Source: Undaria pinnatifida | Lineage: Eukaryota; Sar; Phaeophyceae; Laminariales; Alariaceae | Assembly: GCA_012845835.1 (NCBI GenBank) | Contig: JABAKD010000010.1 | Coordinates: forward strand, 14,007,401 to 14,071,400 | Length of the DNA stretch: 64,000 bases | Direction: 5' to 3' | Shown: positions 33,720 through 45,145 of the stretch, piece by piece | Numbering within the stretch: position 1 is the stretch's first letter | Layout: each line of letters starts with the position of its first letter | Translations under genes and position numbers: made by a program | Notes under the pieces: generated by a model | What the model saw: the letters and a program-made list of their open reading frames with translations, nothing else | Database searches by the model: none | What the model was told of the DNA's origin: nothing

Positions 33720-36562
33720 ACTCGTCGCCTTGTGTTTCTGCATCCGCCGCCACCGTCGATAGCTCTCCCGGCCGCGGGTGGGTCTCGCGTGCAGCCGACA
33801 ACGATTTCGCTTCGGTTTTTGCTGCACCCACACCGCGGTCAGCGAGGGCTCCGCAGAAGCACCGGCCGCCACGACGTCAGTCGCCCAATCGACTCCTTCC
33901 CGGTGCTCGGTGCAAGGGACTGACTCGGTCGAGCCCACGGGCCCGACCGCGTCCGTCTCTACCTCGCCTGGCTCTCCGGCGCCCCAGACGATGACGCAGT
34001 CTTCAGACCGCATCTCCACTCGGACGCGCCGGCGTTCAGCAACAACAGCAGCTGGCGAGGCACCCCATGCTGTCGACTATGGATTCGGGCCCGTCGGGGC
34101 CCCTCGGCCGTCCTCCAGGCGAGTTACAACCCGGCTGCGAGTCCCACGGCCGCGGCCGGCTCCGCCCGCCGCCGCGGCCCCTGCTCTTGCCGACTCGCCG
34201 GTCCGCACGGTGCCACTACCGTCCGACCGCGACCACGCAGAGCCTATATGGGAACTCCTCTCTTACGGCTCACGCCTTCCCCTGGTGACATGCCGACTGC
34301 ACCTACAAGGTTGGACGCCCTCGGCAACGCTGCTAAGTTGCGGTTATTTGCTGATTCCGTCGCGCGTTATTCGCATGCCGAGTGGAAGCGAGAGTAGCAC
34401 GCTGAGCCGACGTGCCACGCCACGATGCGTTACACCTCTCTATCGGCCGCCCCTCGGTCCTGCCGTCCAATTTTTTTGGCGTGCTACCCCTCGCACAAAT
34501 GTCCATCCCTCTTAGACATCTAGGAGCTGGCGGGTAAGAGTCGACTACATACAACCGACGACGACATCGCCCTACTCGTCCGTAACCCGACACTGCCGCC
34601 GACAAGGTCTGACAAACCCAACTCTGTGGGGCGAGCTGCTTGCTTGCTAAACGACGAGCCGGTTCGCATCTAGGCCCCCCTGCTCATGCGCCCTTGGATC
34701 ATGCAAGCTTGTCACTCGATGGTCTCTTGCCACCTTGGCACCACGCGCACGTTGCGCATGCTCGAACGGCTTTATTGGGGGGGGATTGGCTTTTGAATGT
34801 GTGCACCCGGTGGTGGCTTCGCCACTGCTTGAAGTGCCAAGCGCGGAAAACCCCACGGCTGACTGTCTGCTGGCCAATCATCTCAATGCCTCTACCGGAA
34901 GGTCCGGTTGTCGCCGTCAATGTTGACTACTTCGGCCCCCTTTCGGTCACGCCACGAGGCAACACCTACATCTTGCTGTTCACCGATCGCTTCAGTCGTC
35001 GGGCCGACATGTTCCCAGTCACTGCTGCAGAGTTTACCGCGGAGGGTACAGCCAATATTCTGGTGAACCAATACATCCTCTTGTCGGGGTGCCCGCGCAC
35101 CATACTCTCGGACAACGGACTGCAGTTCTGCTTCAAGCTTTCACAAGCTGCATGTCAGCTGTTGGGCGTGCTCAAGCTTGCTACAAGCTCCTACCATCCC
35201 AACTGAAACGGGGGCGTTGAGCGGGTGAACCACACTATGGTCTAAATGCTGGCTATTGTCGTCAGCGCGCGACAAGACGATTGAGACTTGCATCTTCCTT
35301 ACGTCGAATTCGCTTACAACAATTCCGTGAGCGCGGCGACGGGCCTGGCGCCCAACGAGGTCCACATGGGCAGACTCCCACGTCTCCCCCCCTGACGTTT
35401 TTCGGCCGCACCGGCGTCGTGGGGTACCAGAGTCTGGCCCGCGACCACCTGGCCCATTATAACTTGACCACCGACCGACAAAAGCGAGCGAACGACATTG
35501 TCCGCGCACACCACGCCCTCACCGTTTCTCATATTAACCGCAGAACCTCCACCCTCACGGACGCGCTGCATCCGGCACCTAACTTCGCTGTGTGTGGATG
35601 GGCATGGGTGTACAACTCTGCCCCTACCATCCGCCAGGGTGTGAAGGCGAATACCGACGCCAAGGTAAGTAATCAAGGCCAAACTTGCGATTAATTGGAC
35701 GGGCCCGCACAAGATCCTGGCCGTCGGTCCCTGCTCCGCCGCCGAGACCCCGGACGGCTCGCCGCTCGGGAGCAACCTCCTCTATTTGCATGTCCCTTCC
35801 GACCTGCCCGGTTCGGACGCTCGTCGGCGTGTGGCCATCGAGCGCTGCAAACCCTGTGCCAACCCCCTCGACAGCGGGGACATGCCCAAATACCTACCGG
35901 CGGGGCTGGCACAGTACGTGCTCAACAATTTTTCCAAGAAGTCCCCGCCGTACCACGTCACTCAAGACGACGTTTCGACTCCCCTCCAACGGCTTGAGGT
36001 GGAGCAAATCACTGGTCACCAGTTGGTACGGGGGCGAGGTGGCGTCATCGCGGTGCTACACAAGACGCATTGGGCGGGACTCTCCGAACCTTCCTGGGAG
36101 CGGGAAATAGACCTCCACCTCTCCCGCCCCCACATCTCGCGTTATTGGGCCGGAACTCCGGACCAGCACCGCCAAATTAACCGCCTGTACCGCCGAATGC
36201 AGATCGGGGCGGCACAGCGTGAGCTCTCCCGCAACAACGGGGAACGTTGCCTAGCGCCGGGCTACGCCTGTGTTCCCCGCGCCGATTGGCTCCGCCGCTA
36301 CCACGACACAGTACTCCCTAAGAGAGCCCACTTTTGGTACAAGGGAGACGATGGGTTATGGTGGCTTGGAAAAATCAGCGCGAGCACTACCGAGGACAAG
36401 GTATACCTGGTCCGCTTTCTGGACGACCCGCGGGACCGATTAAACTTCCTCTCCCCACGGCGCGCTACACGACTTCGACGGGAGCCGTGTACGAGGCTCT
36501 TGGTGCCCGCAAGTTCACATCGCCAGCGCGTTTCCTCGGGGGGTCCAACGGAACGTAGATGA
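33720..36562 (+). pseudogene. Decayed Ty3/gypsy-type LTR retrotransposon, integrase to chromodomain
   Basis: A Pro/Ala/Thr-rich gag- or spacer-like stretch (33780-34250) is followed by pol remnants. The integrase zinc-binding HH part is near 34690-34740; after a frame change at a G run (about 34776) comes the C..C part (CLKCQARK). The catalytic core follows, with V-D-YFGPL at 34922 and ILSDNG at 35107, and after a stop the E of GGVERVNHT at 35210. In-frame stops lie at 35207, 35252 and 35282. The integrase C-terminal region changes frame twice and contains a GP(H)KIL-VGP module near 35705. The final frame, to 36562, holds a chromodomain-like and a Tudor-like segment. No reverse transcriptase or RNase H was recognised, so the element is internally deleted and dead. 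LTRs were not established. A possible 3' LTR start follows a G run at about 36889 (GGGGCAGGG|TGCCCTG). Confidence 0.8.
35786..36562 (+). pseudogene. Retrotransposon C-terminal open frame: chromodomain plus Tudor-like segment
   Basis: The longest intact part of the element. 'LEVEQITGHQLVRGRGG' followed by 'LSEPSWERE' and 'ISRYW' has the layout of a chromodomain (V..I..H, SWE, W), about residues 69-122. About 80 residues later 'FWYKGDDGLWWLGKISAS' and 'YLVRFLDDPRD' resemble a Tudor or Agenet fold. Chromodomains at the integrase C-terminus are known in chromoviruses and direct insertion to modified chromatin. The Tudor-like assignment is inference. The frame is continuous with the upstream GP(H)KIL module, so it is part of pol and not a separate host gene. 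Confidence 0.6.
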
Positions 36563-37246
36563 CTCTCGAGGCGCGGCCGTGGCCCGTTGACTTTCAAGCC
36601 ACCGCCGCCCCTCGATAGTTTCCCGTTCTTTTTCTGGGTTTTTACGAGGTTTGGAGTTTTTGCCTTTGGGTTGTTCGTGGTGTTTCGAGCGTTCTTTTTT
36701 TACTGGGTGTGGAGAGCTTTTAACCGTTTTTTCCTTAGTCCCGTCGGCAACCCCCCCGCCCTGTGCCGGGTCAGGGTCCGGGTGTTAACGCCGCTATCTG
36801 AGGCGTAGGACTGCCGGATTTCGTGTTTGTCCAAGTTTGCTCTGCCGACGCCTTCCTCAAGCAAGAGCCCGGGGGGGGGGCAGGGTGCCCTGTTCGCGAA
36901 TAACGTCGTACAGGGCTACATATGTGGCTGCGTTTCATCTTTTAATTTTTTTGTGTTGTATTTGTTCTACTTGTTTCGGCTAAACACTCCTCCCCCTCGC
37001 GGGGCTGTAGGTGGTGTCACCTTCCATTCCGGGTATTTGTCGCTTCCTTGTCTAACCCCCGCCGTGCCAATGGTCCGCGGGAGGTTTTTGGCTTGACTTC
37101 TCCCTTGTTTTAGCGCCTGTGTTGCCCTTCCTTTCGACAAAGGTTTGCCTTGCCATATAATGCCTTTTCTGTTGTTTGTTAGCCGTAGAGCCTTTTCTGC
37201 CCCCCCCCCGCCACACCGGCTGTACGCGACAGGTTTTTGATGGGTC
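36563..37246. other. Downstream flank of the retrotransposon, possible LTR
   Basis: T-rich with a G run at 36871-36880. No gene. It may include LTR sequence, but no second copy exists in the window to prove it. Confidence 0.4.
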
Positions 37247-37710
37247 GTTTGCCTTGTTGTAGAGTCTGCGTTTCCTTCAACTGCTTTTCTTCGCGTTTTC
37301 CTGGCTCCATAGCCAGACCGTTAGAGGTGTGGGAGTGGGTTTTGAGGAGCCGCATCTTCGACTCGTGGTCTAGTTCGTAGAACCGGAGTTTCCCCGAATC
37401 TCCCATATTTCTGCATACATATACGGCTCATCAGGGTGGGCTAGTGTTAAGGTACGGCCTTGAAAGGCCTGCAATTATCTGATTTGATAGACAATTGGCC
37501 GTTTTCGTATTATATGCCGGCGTTATCTATTAGGGGTAGTCAGGAAATGAAACTGAGGCATGCGCCTCTCGGCTCTCAGTTGCTATCCGGGGCTCTGTGG
37601 AAATACTAAAGCTTATTCTCTACTCTACGGCTAAGAAAGTGAGTGCTCACCGAGGACCTGCTCAATAGGCGGACCTGCAAAGGGGGACACTCTGTGTCCC
37701 CACCCGAACA
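37247..37710 (+). mobile_element. TRIM family A, 5'-truncated (interior plus 3' LTR)
   Basis: Interior sequence from TTGCCTTGTTGTAGAGTCTG to CATCAGGGTGGGCTAG matches the 20.3 kb element. It is followed by one LTR at 37445-37710 (TGTTAAGGTACGGCC..., ending near CCCGAACA). The 5' LTR and PBS are absent. Confidence 0.8.
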
Positions 37711-39184
37711 ACTCAAGACCAATTTGAGGGAAAGCCTCGGAAAAGAAGTGGTGCGCATCTCTATCGTGCAGTGTAGCACACTTTCTGATTCTGAAAGTAA
37801 GTGCAACAACACACTCCTATAGGTAGCCGTGGGACGACTCCGATCGGTTTGGCGCAGCCAAGCTAACCATTCCACATGGCATGAGGCCGGTGTCAAAATT
37901 GCAAAAAAAAAAAAAAAAAGCAAACAAAAGGAACAGCGGGGCCACTCGCGCGCAAGTGACCCCGACCCCACCATACTCCAGGCGCCCAAAAGATTACTCC
38001 GGGGGCGCCCCTGTATCGCAACACCTTGGGTCGAAAGTTTTCCGTCTCTTTCCGAGTGCCGAGAGTAGTGCACTATTTTCGAAATCCTACAACACAGTAA
38101 ATTCGCTACTCGATTTGAGACGATCCCCTTTTTGTGGGACAAAAAAAATGTTCCCAAAAGCTGGCATTTATTTTGTGCGAATCTCTAGAAGAATTTAGAC
38201 ACGATCGCCTGTCACTCCGTTCAGGCCTAGCCTCCTCCATGCCAAAACAGAGGGAAAGCGGTGGAAACATGCAGCAGAGAGTTGCGCAAGACCTCGCTCA
38301 CATCGACGAGGGCTAAACCCTGCACCACCCCTGGTGCTGGGCCCCATTTCAATCCCGGGGACGGGCATCGCGCTGAAGCGCGGAGTTTAAATCCCCGGCG
38401 AGGACCACCTACCTGCCTCGGAGCAGGAAGACTCATCTATCCCACTACTTACATTGGAAATGGTGGGCGGTGGCGGCGTAGAATAATACTGTATAGATAC
38501 GGTAATTTAATCCTAACCACCTGTCGCTAAATGATTGTTTCTCGGTAATCTGGATTTTTGAGTGGTTTGATGTCTCGGATTTTATGGATGTGGATTTTCT
38601 AATGATGTTCCACAGAGCACGCTGTGAAGGACTTGTCGAGACAGAAACTAAAACCCCTCGGATACTCCTGAAAGTATCACACTATTATACGACAAGTGAG
38701 ATACCTCTCGATGACAAGAAGGCTGCTGCTACTGCTACTGCTGGTTTTATTGCTGTGGATTACACACACAAAAAAAAATGAGCAAAAAAAGGCGATGAAT
38801 GGATCACACAAAAAGTCGACGAAAGACTAATCATCGGGGTGTGGTACGTGTTCCTGGTAACATAAGCCAGCAAGTAGTTAACGCACCCCCCCCGGATGAA
38901 TCTCCACTTTTCCTCCCACATAAAATGTTATGATTTTCTTGTAGGTGTTTCCCTTTTTACCTGGCAGACGTCATCGCCTGTCCCCGGACGAACGTCTCCA
39001 CCCCCCCGTCGGCCAGGAAGCATCCGGCGGACGCCAATCAACTAACACCAGAGAGATATAGCATCCGAACAACCCTCGCGTGAGTGACCAGCACAAAGCC
39101 AGAGGCACTCCCGTATATATAGCAGTAGTAGTTGGTCCCTAGGTCCATGTGGCCCAATCTCACTACACACATGGAGGTCACACA
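37711..39184. other. Intergenic; two weak tRNA-like B boxes
   Basis: Near 38340-38415, CATTTCAATCCCGGGG and GAGTTTAAATCCCCGG resemble T-arm/B-box sequences 50 nt apart, the second followed by CGAGGACCACC. No convincing A box or cloverleaf was found. No other gene seen. Confidence 0.35.
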
Positions 39185-39330
39185 CACGAAAATACACAAC
39201 ACGGAAATATATACAACGAAAATACACTGCGAAAACGCACAACGAAAATGCACAACAAAAATACACAACCAAAATGCACAACCAAAATGCACAACCAAAA
39301 TACACAACCAAATACACACAGCGAAAATGG
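39185..39330. repeat. AACCAAAATGCAC-type minisatellite
   Basis: Units of (ACAAC)(C/G)AAAAT(G/A)CAC, about 13 nt, repeat some ten times, giving fake Cys/Ile/Val-rich frames on the minus strand. Confidence 0.85.
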
Positions 39331-39504
39331 TGGCTTTGGGTCGAGGTCATCGAGGGACGCAGCATGGTCAAATATTTTAAGTACAAAATAGTATGATGGT
39401 TCAGTACAGTATTAAACGTGTTCGCTCTCCTTCTCCGTCGCCATGACTCGATTTTGCCTCGGGGTCTTTGAAGGAAAGCATTTGCTGTCGTCTGTGAGGG
39501 AAGA

Positions 39505-40335
39505 AAGGGGGAAGTGGGAGGTAGGGGCGAGAAGATAGAAGGGGGGAGAAGAAGGGGGAGGGTGGAGGCGGGGGGAGAAGATGGATGGGAGAATGGGAGC
39601 GGGGGGAAGGGGTGGGGGGGAGGTGGTGGTGGGGGGGGGAGAACGGGAGCGGGGGGAGGAGGAGGAGGGGGGAGAGGGGGGGGGGGGGAGGGAGAGGGGC
39701 GGGATGCGGGGGGAAGCGTCTATTTGTAACCTACAAACTACGTTTTAGTGCAGTATATTGTAGCTGAAAGAGCTTGAATCAGTCGAGAGATACGCGAAAC
39801 ACTTCAAGCACACCACCTCTAGCACTAACCCCCAGTCACGCCCGCCGACAGCTGCATCACAGCGCATCATTTTTATGCTTCTCTGCTCCAGCTTGCGCCG
39901 TACTCGTAGTGACCTCGAGTGTGAGAGATCAAGCCGAAGGGAGACGCTATCTGCAGCTATGCCCGTTAGAGCTAGCTACCTGAGTGTACCATTCTGGGAT
40001 GCGGATAAGGTTAGGGTTAGGGTTAGGGTTAGGTTTAGGGCGTTTCTCTCGTTTATTTCAGCCACTGTGTGGGTTGCCTGTGGTTACAAATAGGCGCTTC
40101 TGGGAAGGGGGGGAGGGGGCAGGGGGGGGTGGAAGGGGGGGGAGGGGGCGGACGGGGGGGGGGAGGGAGGGGAGGGGGGGGGGAGGGAGGGAGGTGGGGA
40201 GAGGGCGGGGGGGAGGGGGTAGACGGGGGGAAGGGGGGGAGAGGGAGGGGTAAAGGTCGGGGGGGGGGGGGGGGGGGGGGGGGGGCGTGGGGAAAGGGGT
40301 GAGAGGGGGGGAAGGGGGAGGTAGCAGGGGAAGAT
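39505..40335. repeat. Two G-rich tracts around a telomere-like array and 19-bp inverted repeat
   Basis: Almost pure purine (GGGGGAGG) at 39505-39712 and 40101-40330. Between them is an inverted repeat, GAAGCGTCTATTTGTAACC (39713) against GGTTACAAATAGGCGCTTC (40082), and GGTTAGGGTTAGGG repeats at 40008-40040. The second tract includes a run of about 25 G at 40259-40284. Confidence 0.85.
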
Positions 40336-41770
40336 CGAGCGGCACCCGAAGTCCATTACCTGTGTTCCGATGCCTCGGCACGCATGCGTAACAATAGATA
40401 CGAATGATACACACATGCCTTGGTTCCTGTATAGCCGCCTGATAATACTGGGTGGTACTGTTATGACTTGAGGAGCGGTCGAAAGATGCAGATCCCACAG
40501 CGGCAATATAGCGAATGATGAATAGCAGAACCAATCATAGTACATCCAGAAACGATCGGACATGGCGGCTCATCAAAACTGCAACCAGGAAACATAGCGA
40601 TACAGTTGCGGCTACGTGTTGGTTATTCTGTTACTCACACGAGACCATGTATGCCCTGTTTTAGCTACCAAATACAGCATATAACACAACTCGCGAAGAC
40701 ACGCGCGATCGGGGGGTATCCCACACAGCTTGCAAGCTAAAGATAAGTTTCGATGGAATCCTCTATCCCACAGCTGCGCAGTACCAGTAGTAGTAGTGTG
40801 TTTTTAATTTTTTGTGTATAGCACCGTGTGCTACTATACAACGGGACAGAGAACGTACTAATTTAGTGCTGCCGTAAGGGTAAACCGCGCCTCATTTTTG
40901 AGAGGCTCTCCCGTCAATCAAGGAGGTATAATACGTACAGAGCTTGAGAACTTTCACCCAAAACCTTGCGGTGAGAAAAAACGTGAGCGCTCGTACACAA
41001 CGCGACGAATCATTAATTTCAACGCAATTTATGAATAGTGGGCCAGGTTTGTGCAAAGAAGTCGACGAAATGAAAGTGCACCCCCCCGATACGAATAATA
41101 ACAATAAATTCAACATTGACGAGGGCAATATACGATATTATTACACCGGTTTGTACCTGCTGAGATGAAAGGACTCGCGAGGGGAAAAGAAAGTTAAGAA
41201 ATGGTTGGCAGGGGGTCATGGGATAGGAGAGACATTTATCTTATGTTCTCGAGTACCGGAAAAGATATTCGATTCAAATACAAGTATAATATAGGATGGG
41301 AAATGCTTGGCGCAGAGGGTTATAGGAGAGACATAGACTATATATATTACACCGCTTTACGGAGGGATACTTGATATATACTTCGTATAACGCAACGCCA
41401 TAGTCTATGTCTACGCTATGTTGTCTCGGAGGTAAAATGAATAAATAATGATGATTTGGATGCAATAATGGGTCAGGTTTGTAGCGACACGAAAGTGTCA
41501 CCCCCCACCTGATCGATGAGTAATGATGCAATGGGTCAGGGTACTGTTACGATTTTTCTCTTATACTACTACTGTTGTTGTGCACGTACATACCGCTTTT
41601 TTTGTTCAATCATCACTTTTACTCTTCTTCTCCCAGCTCAACCCGTAAGACCTCATCGAGACCTTTTTCTGAACAAAGCCGCGGTCACATGTAGTACGAG
41701 GTACGTAGGTGTCTTCCCTCCTCCCCGCCCCCGACGCGTCGTGCCTTCATACTTATCGCGCATGGGGTTC
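40336..41770. other. Intergenic
   Basis: One hairpin-motif copy at about 40715-40780 (plus). No gene recognised. Confidence 0.5.
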
Positions 41771-42399
41771 TGGTGTAAGGCTTAGTTTGGGTAAACAACT
41801 AGTCTGTTTGGTTAACATTTATTGCAAGTGGTCAAACGGACAAATACCTGTCAAGATACGAATTTGATGTCATTTGGATGGGTTTTGTATGAAAAGGTTG
41901 GCGTTTTATATTCGGGATAGTCAGGAAATAGATCGGAGGCACGAGCCTCCGATCCCAGAAGCCATCCGGGGCTCTAGAAGGCTCAGAAAGTTGAGTACTC
42001 TCCGAGGACCTGCTAAATTGGCAGACCTGCAGCAGGGGGCACTCTGTGTCTCCGCCCAATAACCTTACACTATGGCATCGTCGGCAGGACCACTTATACC
42101 TTTAACAAATGACGTCGTCGGCAGACCATGGTGTTTTTGGGTCGTGGATTCAAATCCCACCATCCCCAATAATAAACTTTTTCAGACTTTCCCCCTGATC
42201 GAACTTGAAAAATACTTTTCCCGGTATCCCCAGGAAATAAAACAGCTTGATATTGACAGGTCCGCCCGTATATCCGGCCCACACCTGCTATCCCGCCGTT
42301 TCAGGGGGGAGGAGTGTTGTAAGGCTTAGTTTGGGTAAGCTATCGGTCAACCTTTTGCAAGAGTTATTGGTCAAACGGACTAATACCCCACTAATTTCA
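41771..42399 (+). mobile_element. TRIM family B with a family A insertion in its 5' LTR
   Basis: The B 5' LTR starts at about 41771 (GTGTAAGGCTTAGTTTGGG) and is interrupted at AATACC, resuming at CCACTTATACCTTTAACA near 42091. Then follow GACGTCGTCGGCAGACC (PBS/A box) and GGATTCAAATCCCACCATCC (T-arm). The short interior ends in the polypurine TTTCAGGGGGGAGGAG, and the 3' LTR starts TGTTGTAAGGC at 42315 and fades near 42399. LTRs of this family are only about 84 bp. Confidence 0.8.
41849..42091 (+). mobile_element. TRIM family A LTR plus PBS, nested in family B
   Basis: LTR from TGTCAAGATACG (41849) to CCTTACA (42069), followed by TATGGCATCGTCGGCAGGA. Only the LTR and the first bases of the interior are present, so the insert is a truncated A copy. 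Confidence 0.7.
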
Positions 42400-42526
42400 G
42401 CATTATTCCCACTTTTCTGTTTTTTGTGCTCGAGATCGTTGATTTGCTAGATAGACCATATATTAATATTGCATCTAGATAGTAGGTCTTGGATTGGAAA
42501 ATGGTTGGCAGAGTCTTAAGAAGAGA

Positions 42527-42668
42527 CACTACTACTACTGTTACTACTGTTGCTACTACTCACTACTATTACTACTACTACTACTACTACTACTACTGCT
42601 ACTACTACTACTACTACTCTACTACTACTACTACTACTACTACTACAACTACTAATACTACTACTACG
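42527..42668. repeat. (TAC)n microsatellite
   Basis: About 45 ACT/TAC triplets with a few interruptions. A Tyr- or Thr-rich frame through it is an artefact. Confidence 0.95.
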
Positions 42669-43204
42669 ACTGTCTCTATCGGCACTACTGCCGCTTTAGC
42701 GATAAAAGCGTTATTCGATTTACGTCTCGAAATGATGGCATCCACGCTAGGTTGTCGAGCGGAGGGCAAAGACAACAAAATTAGTACTACTACTGCGTAC
42801 ATTCGTTGTTGTTGGGTTTCAGCGATACCTCGACGTATACATAATATAGTAGGACTCCCCTTGTTGAGGAGTCAGATATACCGTGTAAAACGCCATGAAT
42901 GATGGGTGCACAGCCTGACTGAGGAATGGGGAGGATATGGCCGCAGCATGTGGGTATGATAGGCACACAGTGTCACCCCCCGGCAGGTCCAAAAGGACTA
43001 ATGGGGTTGGATGGGGCACGACGGCTGCACCCTACAGACGACAGAGCTCAAGGCGCACGTAGCACCGGGCTAGGAATCGGAGAGCCACAGCCACTCACTG
43101 GACCAAAAAATCTGAAAACATCAAAGAGAGGGAGAGAGAGAGAGAGAAGGAGGAGGGGGCGGGATTCACTGCGTGTGATTAGAAAATCAGCACGTGAGAC
43201 GCGC

Positions 43205-43320
43205 GCGAGACAAAAAGGTGAGGCACTCGAGCTGGTAGCTACCTACAATTTGTGCATCCTGGCGGGGGAGCGACAACTCAAACTGCACCTTGTCGTTCGC
43301 AACTAACTACAAGCTTGCCC
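43205..43320 (+). pseudogene. Possible LINE endonuclease N-terminal fragment
   Basis: ALELVATYNLCILAGERQLK has the form of the first strand of an apurinic-type LINE endonuclease (..(L/V).(T/S).N...L). Only about 30 residues remain before unrelated sequence and a TRIM insertion. Weak. Confidence 0.2.
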
Positions 43321-43436
43321 TCTCACCACCACCTTTTTCAGCCCGGCGCAAGTCTTAAGGGTGGAATATCGCAGACACACAAACACCCCCCGGTGCCCGC
43401 CCACATTACCGTTAGCGGATATCGACCACACCCTAA

Positions 43437-43819
43437 TGATAAGGTATTAGTGGGGTATTAGTCCGTGTGACCACTTGCAAAAGGTTGACCATAATAATAG
43501 CGTACGTACCGTAACTAGGCCTTAAAACACCCCCCCCCTGAAACGGTGGGATAGCAGGTCGGCCGGATATACGGGCGGACTTGTCAATATCCAAGCGGTC
43601 TCATTTTCTGGGGATACCAAGGAGAGTATTTTTCAAGTTCGACATGGTGAAAATGCCCGAAAACAGTTTATTCGTGGTGGATGGTGAGATTCGAACCCAC
43701 GACCTCAAAAACCCATGGTCTGTCGACGACGCCATTTGTTAAGGAATTAGTGGGTATTAGTTCGTTTGGTCACTTGCAAAAGGTTAACCAATAGCTTACC
43801 CAAACTAAGCCTTATAACA
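43437..43819 (-). mobile_element. TRIM family B, complete
   Basis: On the minus strand the 5' LTR is 43737-43819 (83 bp) and the 3' LTR 43437-43529. Next to the 5' LTR is the PBS/A box (complement of GTCGACGACGCCA), then a T-arm GTGGGTTCGAATCTCACC. A C-rich plus-strand run, polypurine on the element's own strand, precedes the 3' LTR. CTAA flanks both sides, a 4-bp target duplication. Whole element about 383 bp, no coding capacity. Confidence 0.85.
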
Positions 43820-44339
43820 CTAACGCGCGCCAAGCCCATCGATCTAAGGGTACGGGATGTTATGTTTCCACGAGTCCACACCCTCCATCGCGAGACAAAC
43901 CGGACTCAGACCATAACATAATAATAGTGTACGTATAACGGTCGACCTCGGTGGTCGTTGTGCACCCAACGGACAAGTATTTTTAGTAATATTTAAGGCC
44001 CTAAAACCTTGACCGACTGTTCAACCGTTCTAAGGTCTGACCAGTGTCGCAATCGAGCAGTTAGTTGCGACCAAAGATGTCAGGAGACGGGTGTCAAACC
44101 GTTCGTTCCACACACAAAAATCTACTAGTTTGGAATCAGACAAGGTAGATTTGGCGAAAATAGCCGTCGGTCAAGGGATGAAAGTGCCGTCTCCTGAGAT
44201 CTTTGGTTGCGACCTACCGAGCCCAAGACCATATCTTCTGTCGTAGCTGACCTTTCAACCATGATGGCCATTTTCTCGGCGCAGTGAAAGTACAGGTACC
44301 AGCTGATGAACCACCACGCCGTCATCGCAGGCTTGCTTG

Positions 44340-44755
44340 TGTATTAAGGTATCAGTGGGGGCAAGGAATTAGTGGGGTATTAGGTATTAGTCCGTTTGAC
44401 CGCTTGCAAAAGGTTAACCGATAGCTTACCCAAACTAAGCCTTACAACACTCTTCCCCCCTGAAACGGCGGGATAGCAGGTCGGCCGGATATACGGGCGG
44501 ACCTGTCAATATCCAAGCGGTTTCATTTCCTGGGGGATACAGGGGAGAGTGTTTTTCAAGTTCGACATGGGGGGAAAAGTCTGAAAAAGTAAAAAGTTTA
44601 TTGTTGGTGGATAGTGGGATTTGAACCCACGACCCAAAAAAACCATGGGGTCTGTCGACGACGTCATTTGTTAAGGTATTCGTGGGGTATCAGTCCGTTT
44701 GACCACTTGCAAAAGGTTAACCGATGATAGCCTACCCAAACTAAGCCCTACAACA
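44340..44755 (-). mobile_element. TRIM family B, with internally duplicated LTR
   Basis: 5' LTR (minus) at 44669-44755 and 3' LTR at 44340-44449, the latter containing a duplicated AAGGTATCAGTGGGG/AAGGAATTAGTGGGG segment. It has the same PBS, T-arm (GTGGGTTCAAATCCCAC on the minus strand) and polypurine tract as other B copies. CTTG flanks both ends. Confidence 0.85.
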
Positions 44756-44888
44756 CTTGGATGGTTCGAGCCGGCCGCACAAACCTCGGCCGATTTTGAA
44801 AATAGCATGAACCGCGAAAAGGAGGATGCGCGAATACTCATTCGCACCCCTCGCCCCTCCCCCGCGAAAATGCCGGGTGGAAGGCGTT

Positions 44889-45145
44889 ACGGATGCATGC
44901 TGACGATAGAGAGAGGTAGCAGTTTTCATCTGAAATATTTTCTGAACGACGGGGCTCCTTAACCCAAAATCGTCGGAAAATACGCCCCCTTAATTTTGGC
45001 GTGATTCACATTTTTGTGTACCTAGAGTCCATGAGGTTTTCATCCGGTAACTTTTTTCTCCAAATCAGTTTTTGGGAGAGGTCTCAAGCTCCCAAATGGA
45101 GGATTCTCAGAAAAAAAGCGGTGTACCCCTATTGTAGAACGCGTC
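44889..45145 (-). mobile_element. MITE, ACGCGTGCTACG family, diverged ends
   Basis: Left end ACGGATGCATGCTGACGATAG; blocks CTGAACGACGGGGCTCCTTA, AACCCAAAATCGTCGG, CAAATCAGTTTTTGGGAGAG and TCAAGCTCCCAAAT; right end CCTATTGTAGAACGCGTC. Confidence 0.8.

Noticed and set aside
33778-34515. Host gene of 245 residues
   Set aside because: Low-complexity Pro/Ala/Thr content, leads directly into broken integrase; better read as gag/pol spacer of the dead retrotransposon.
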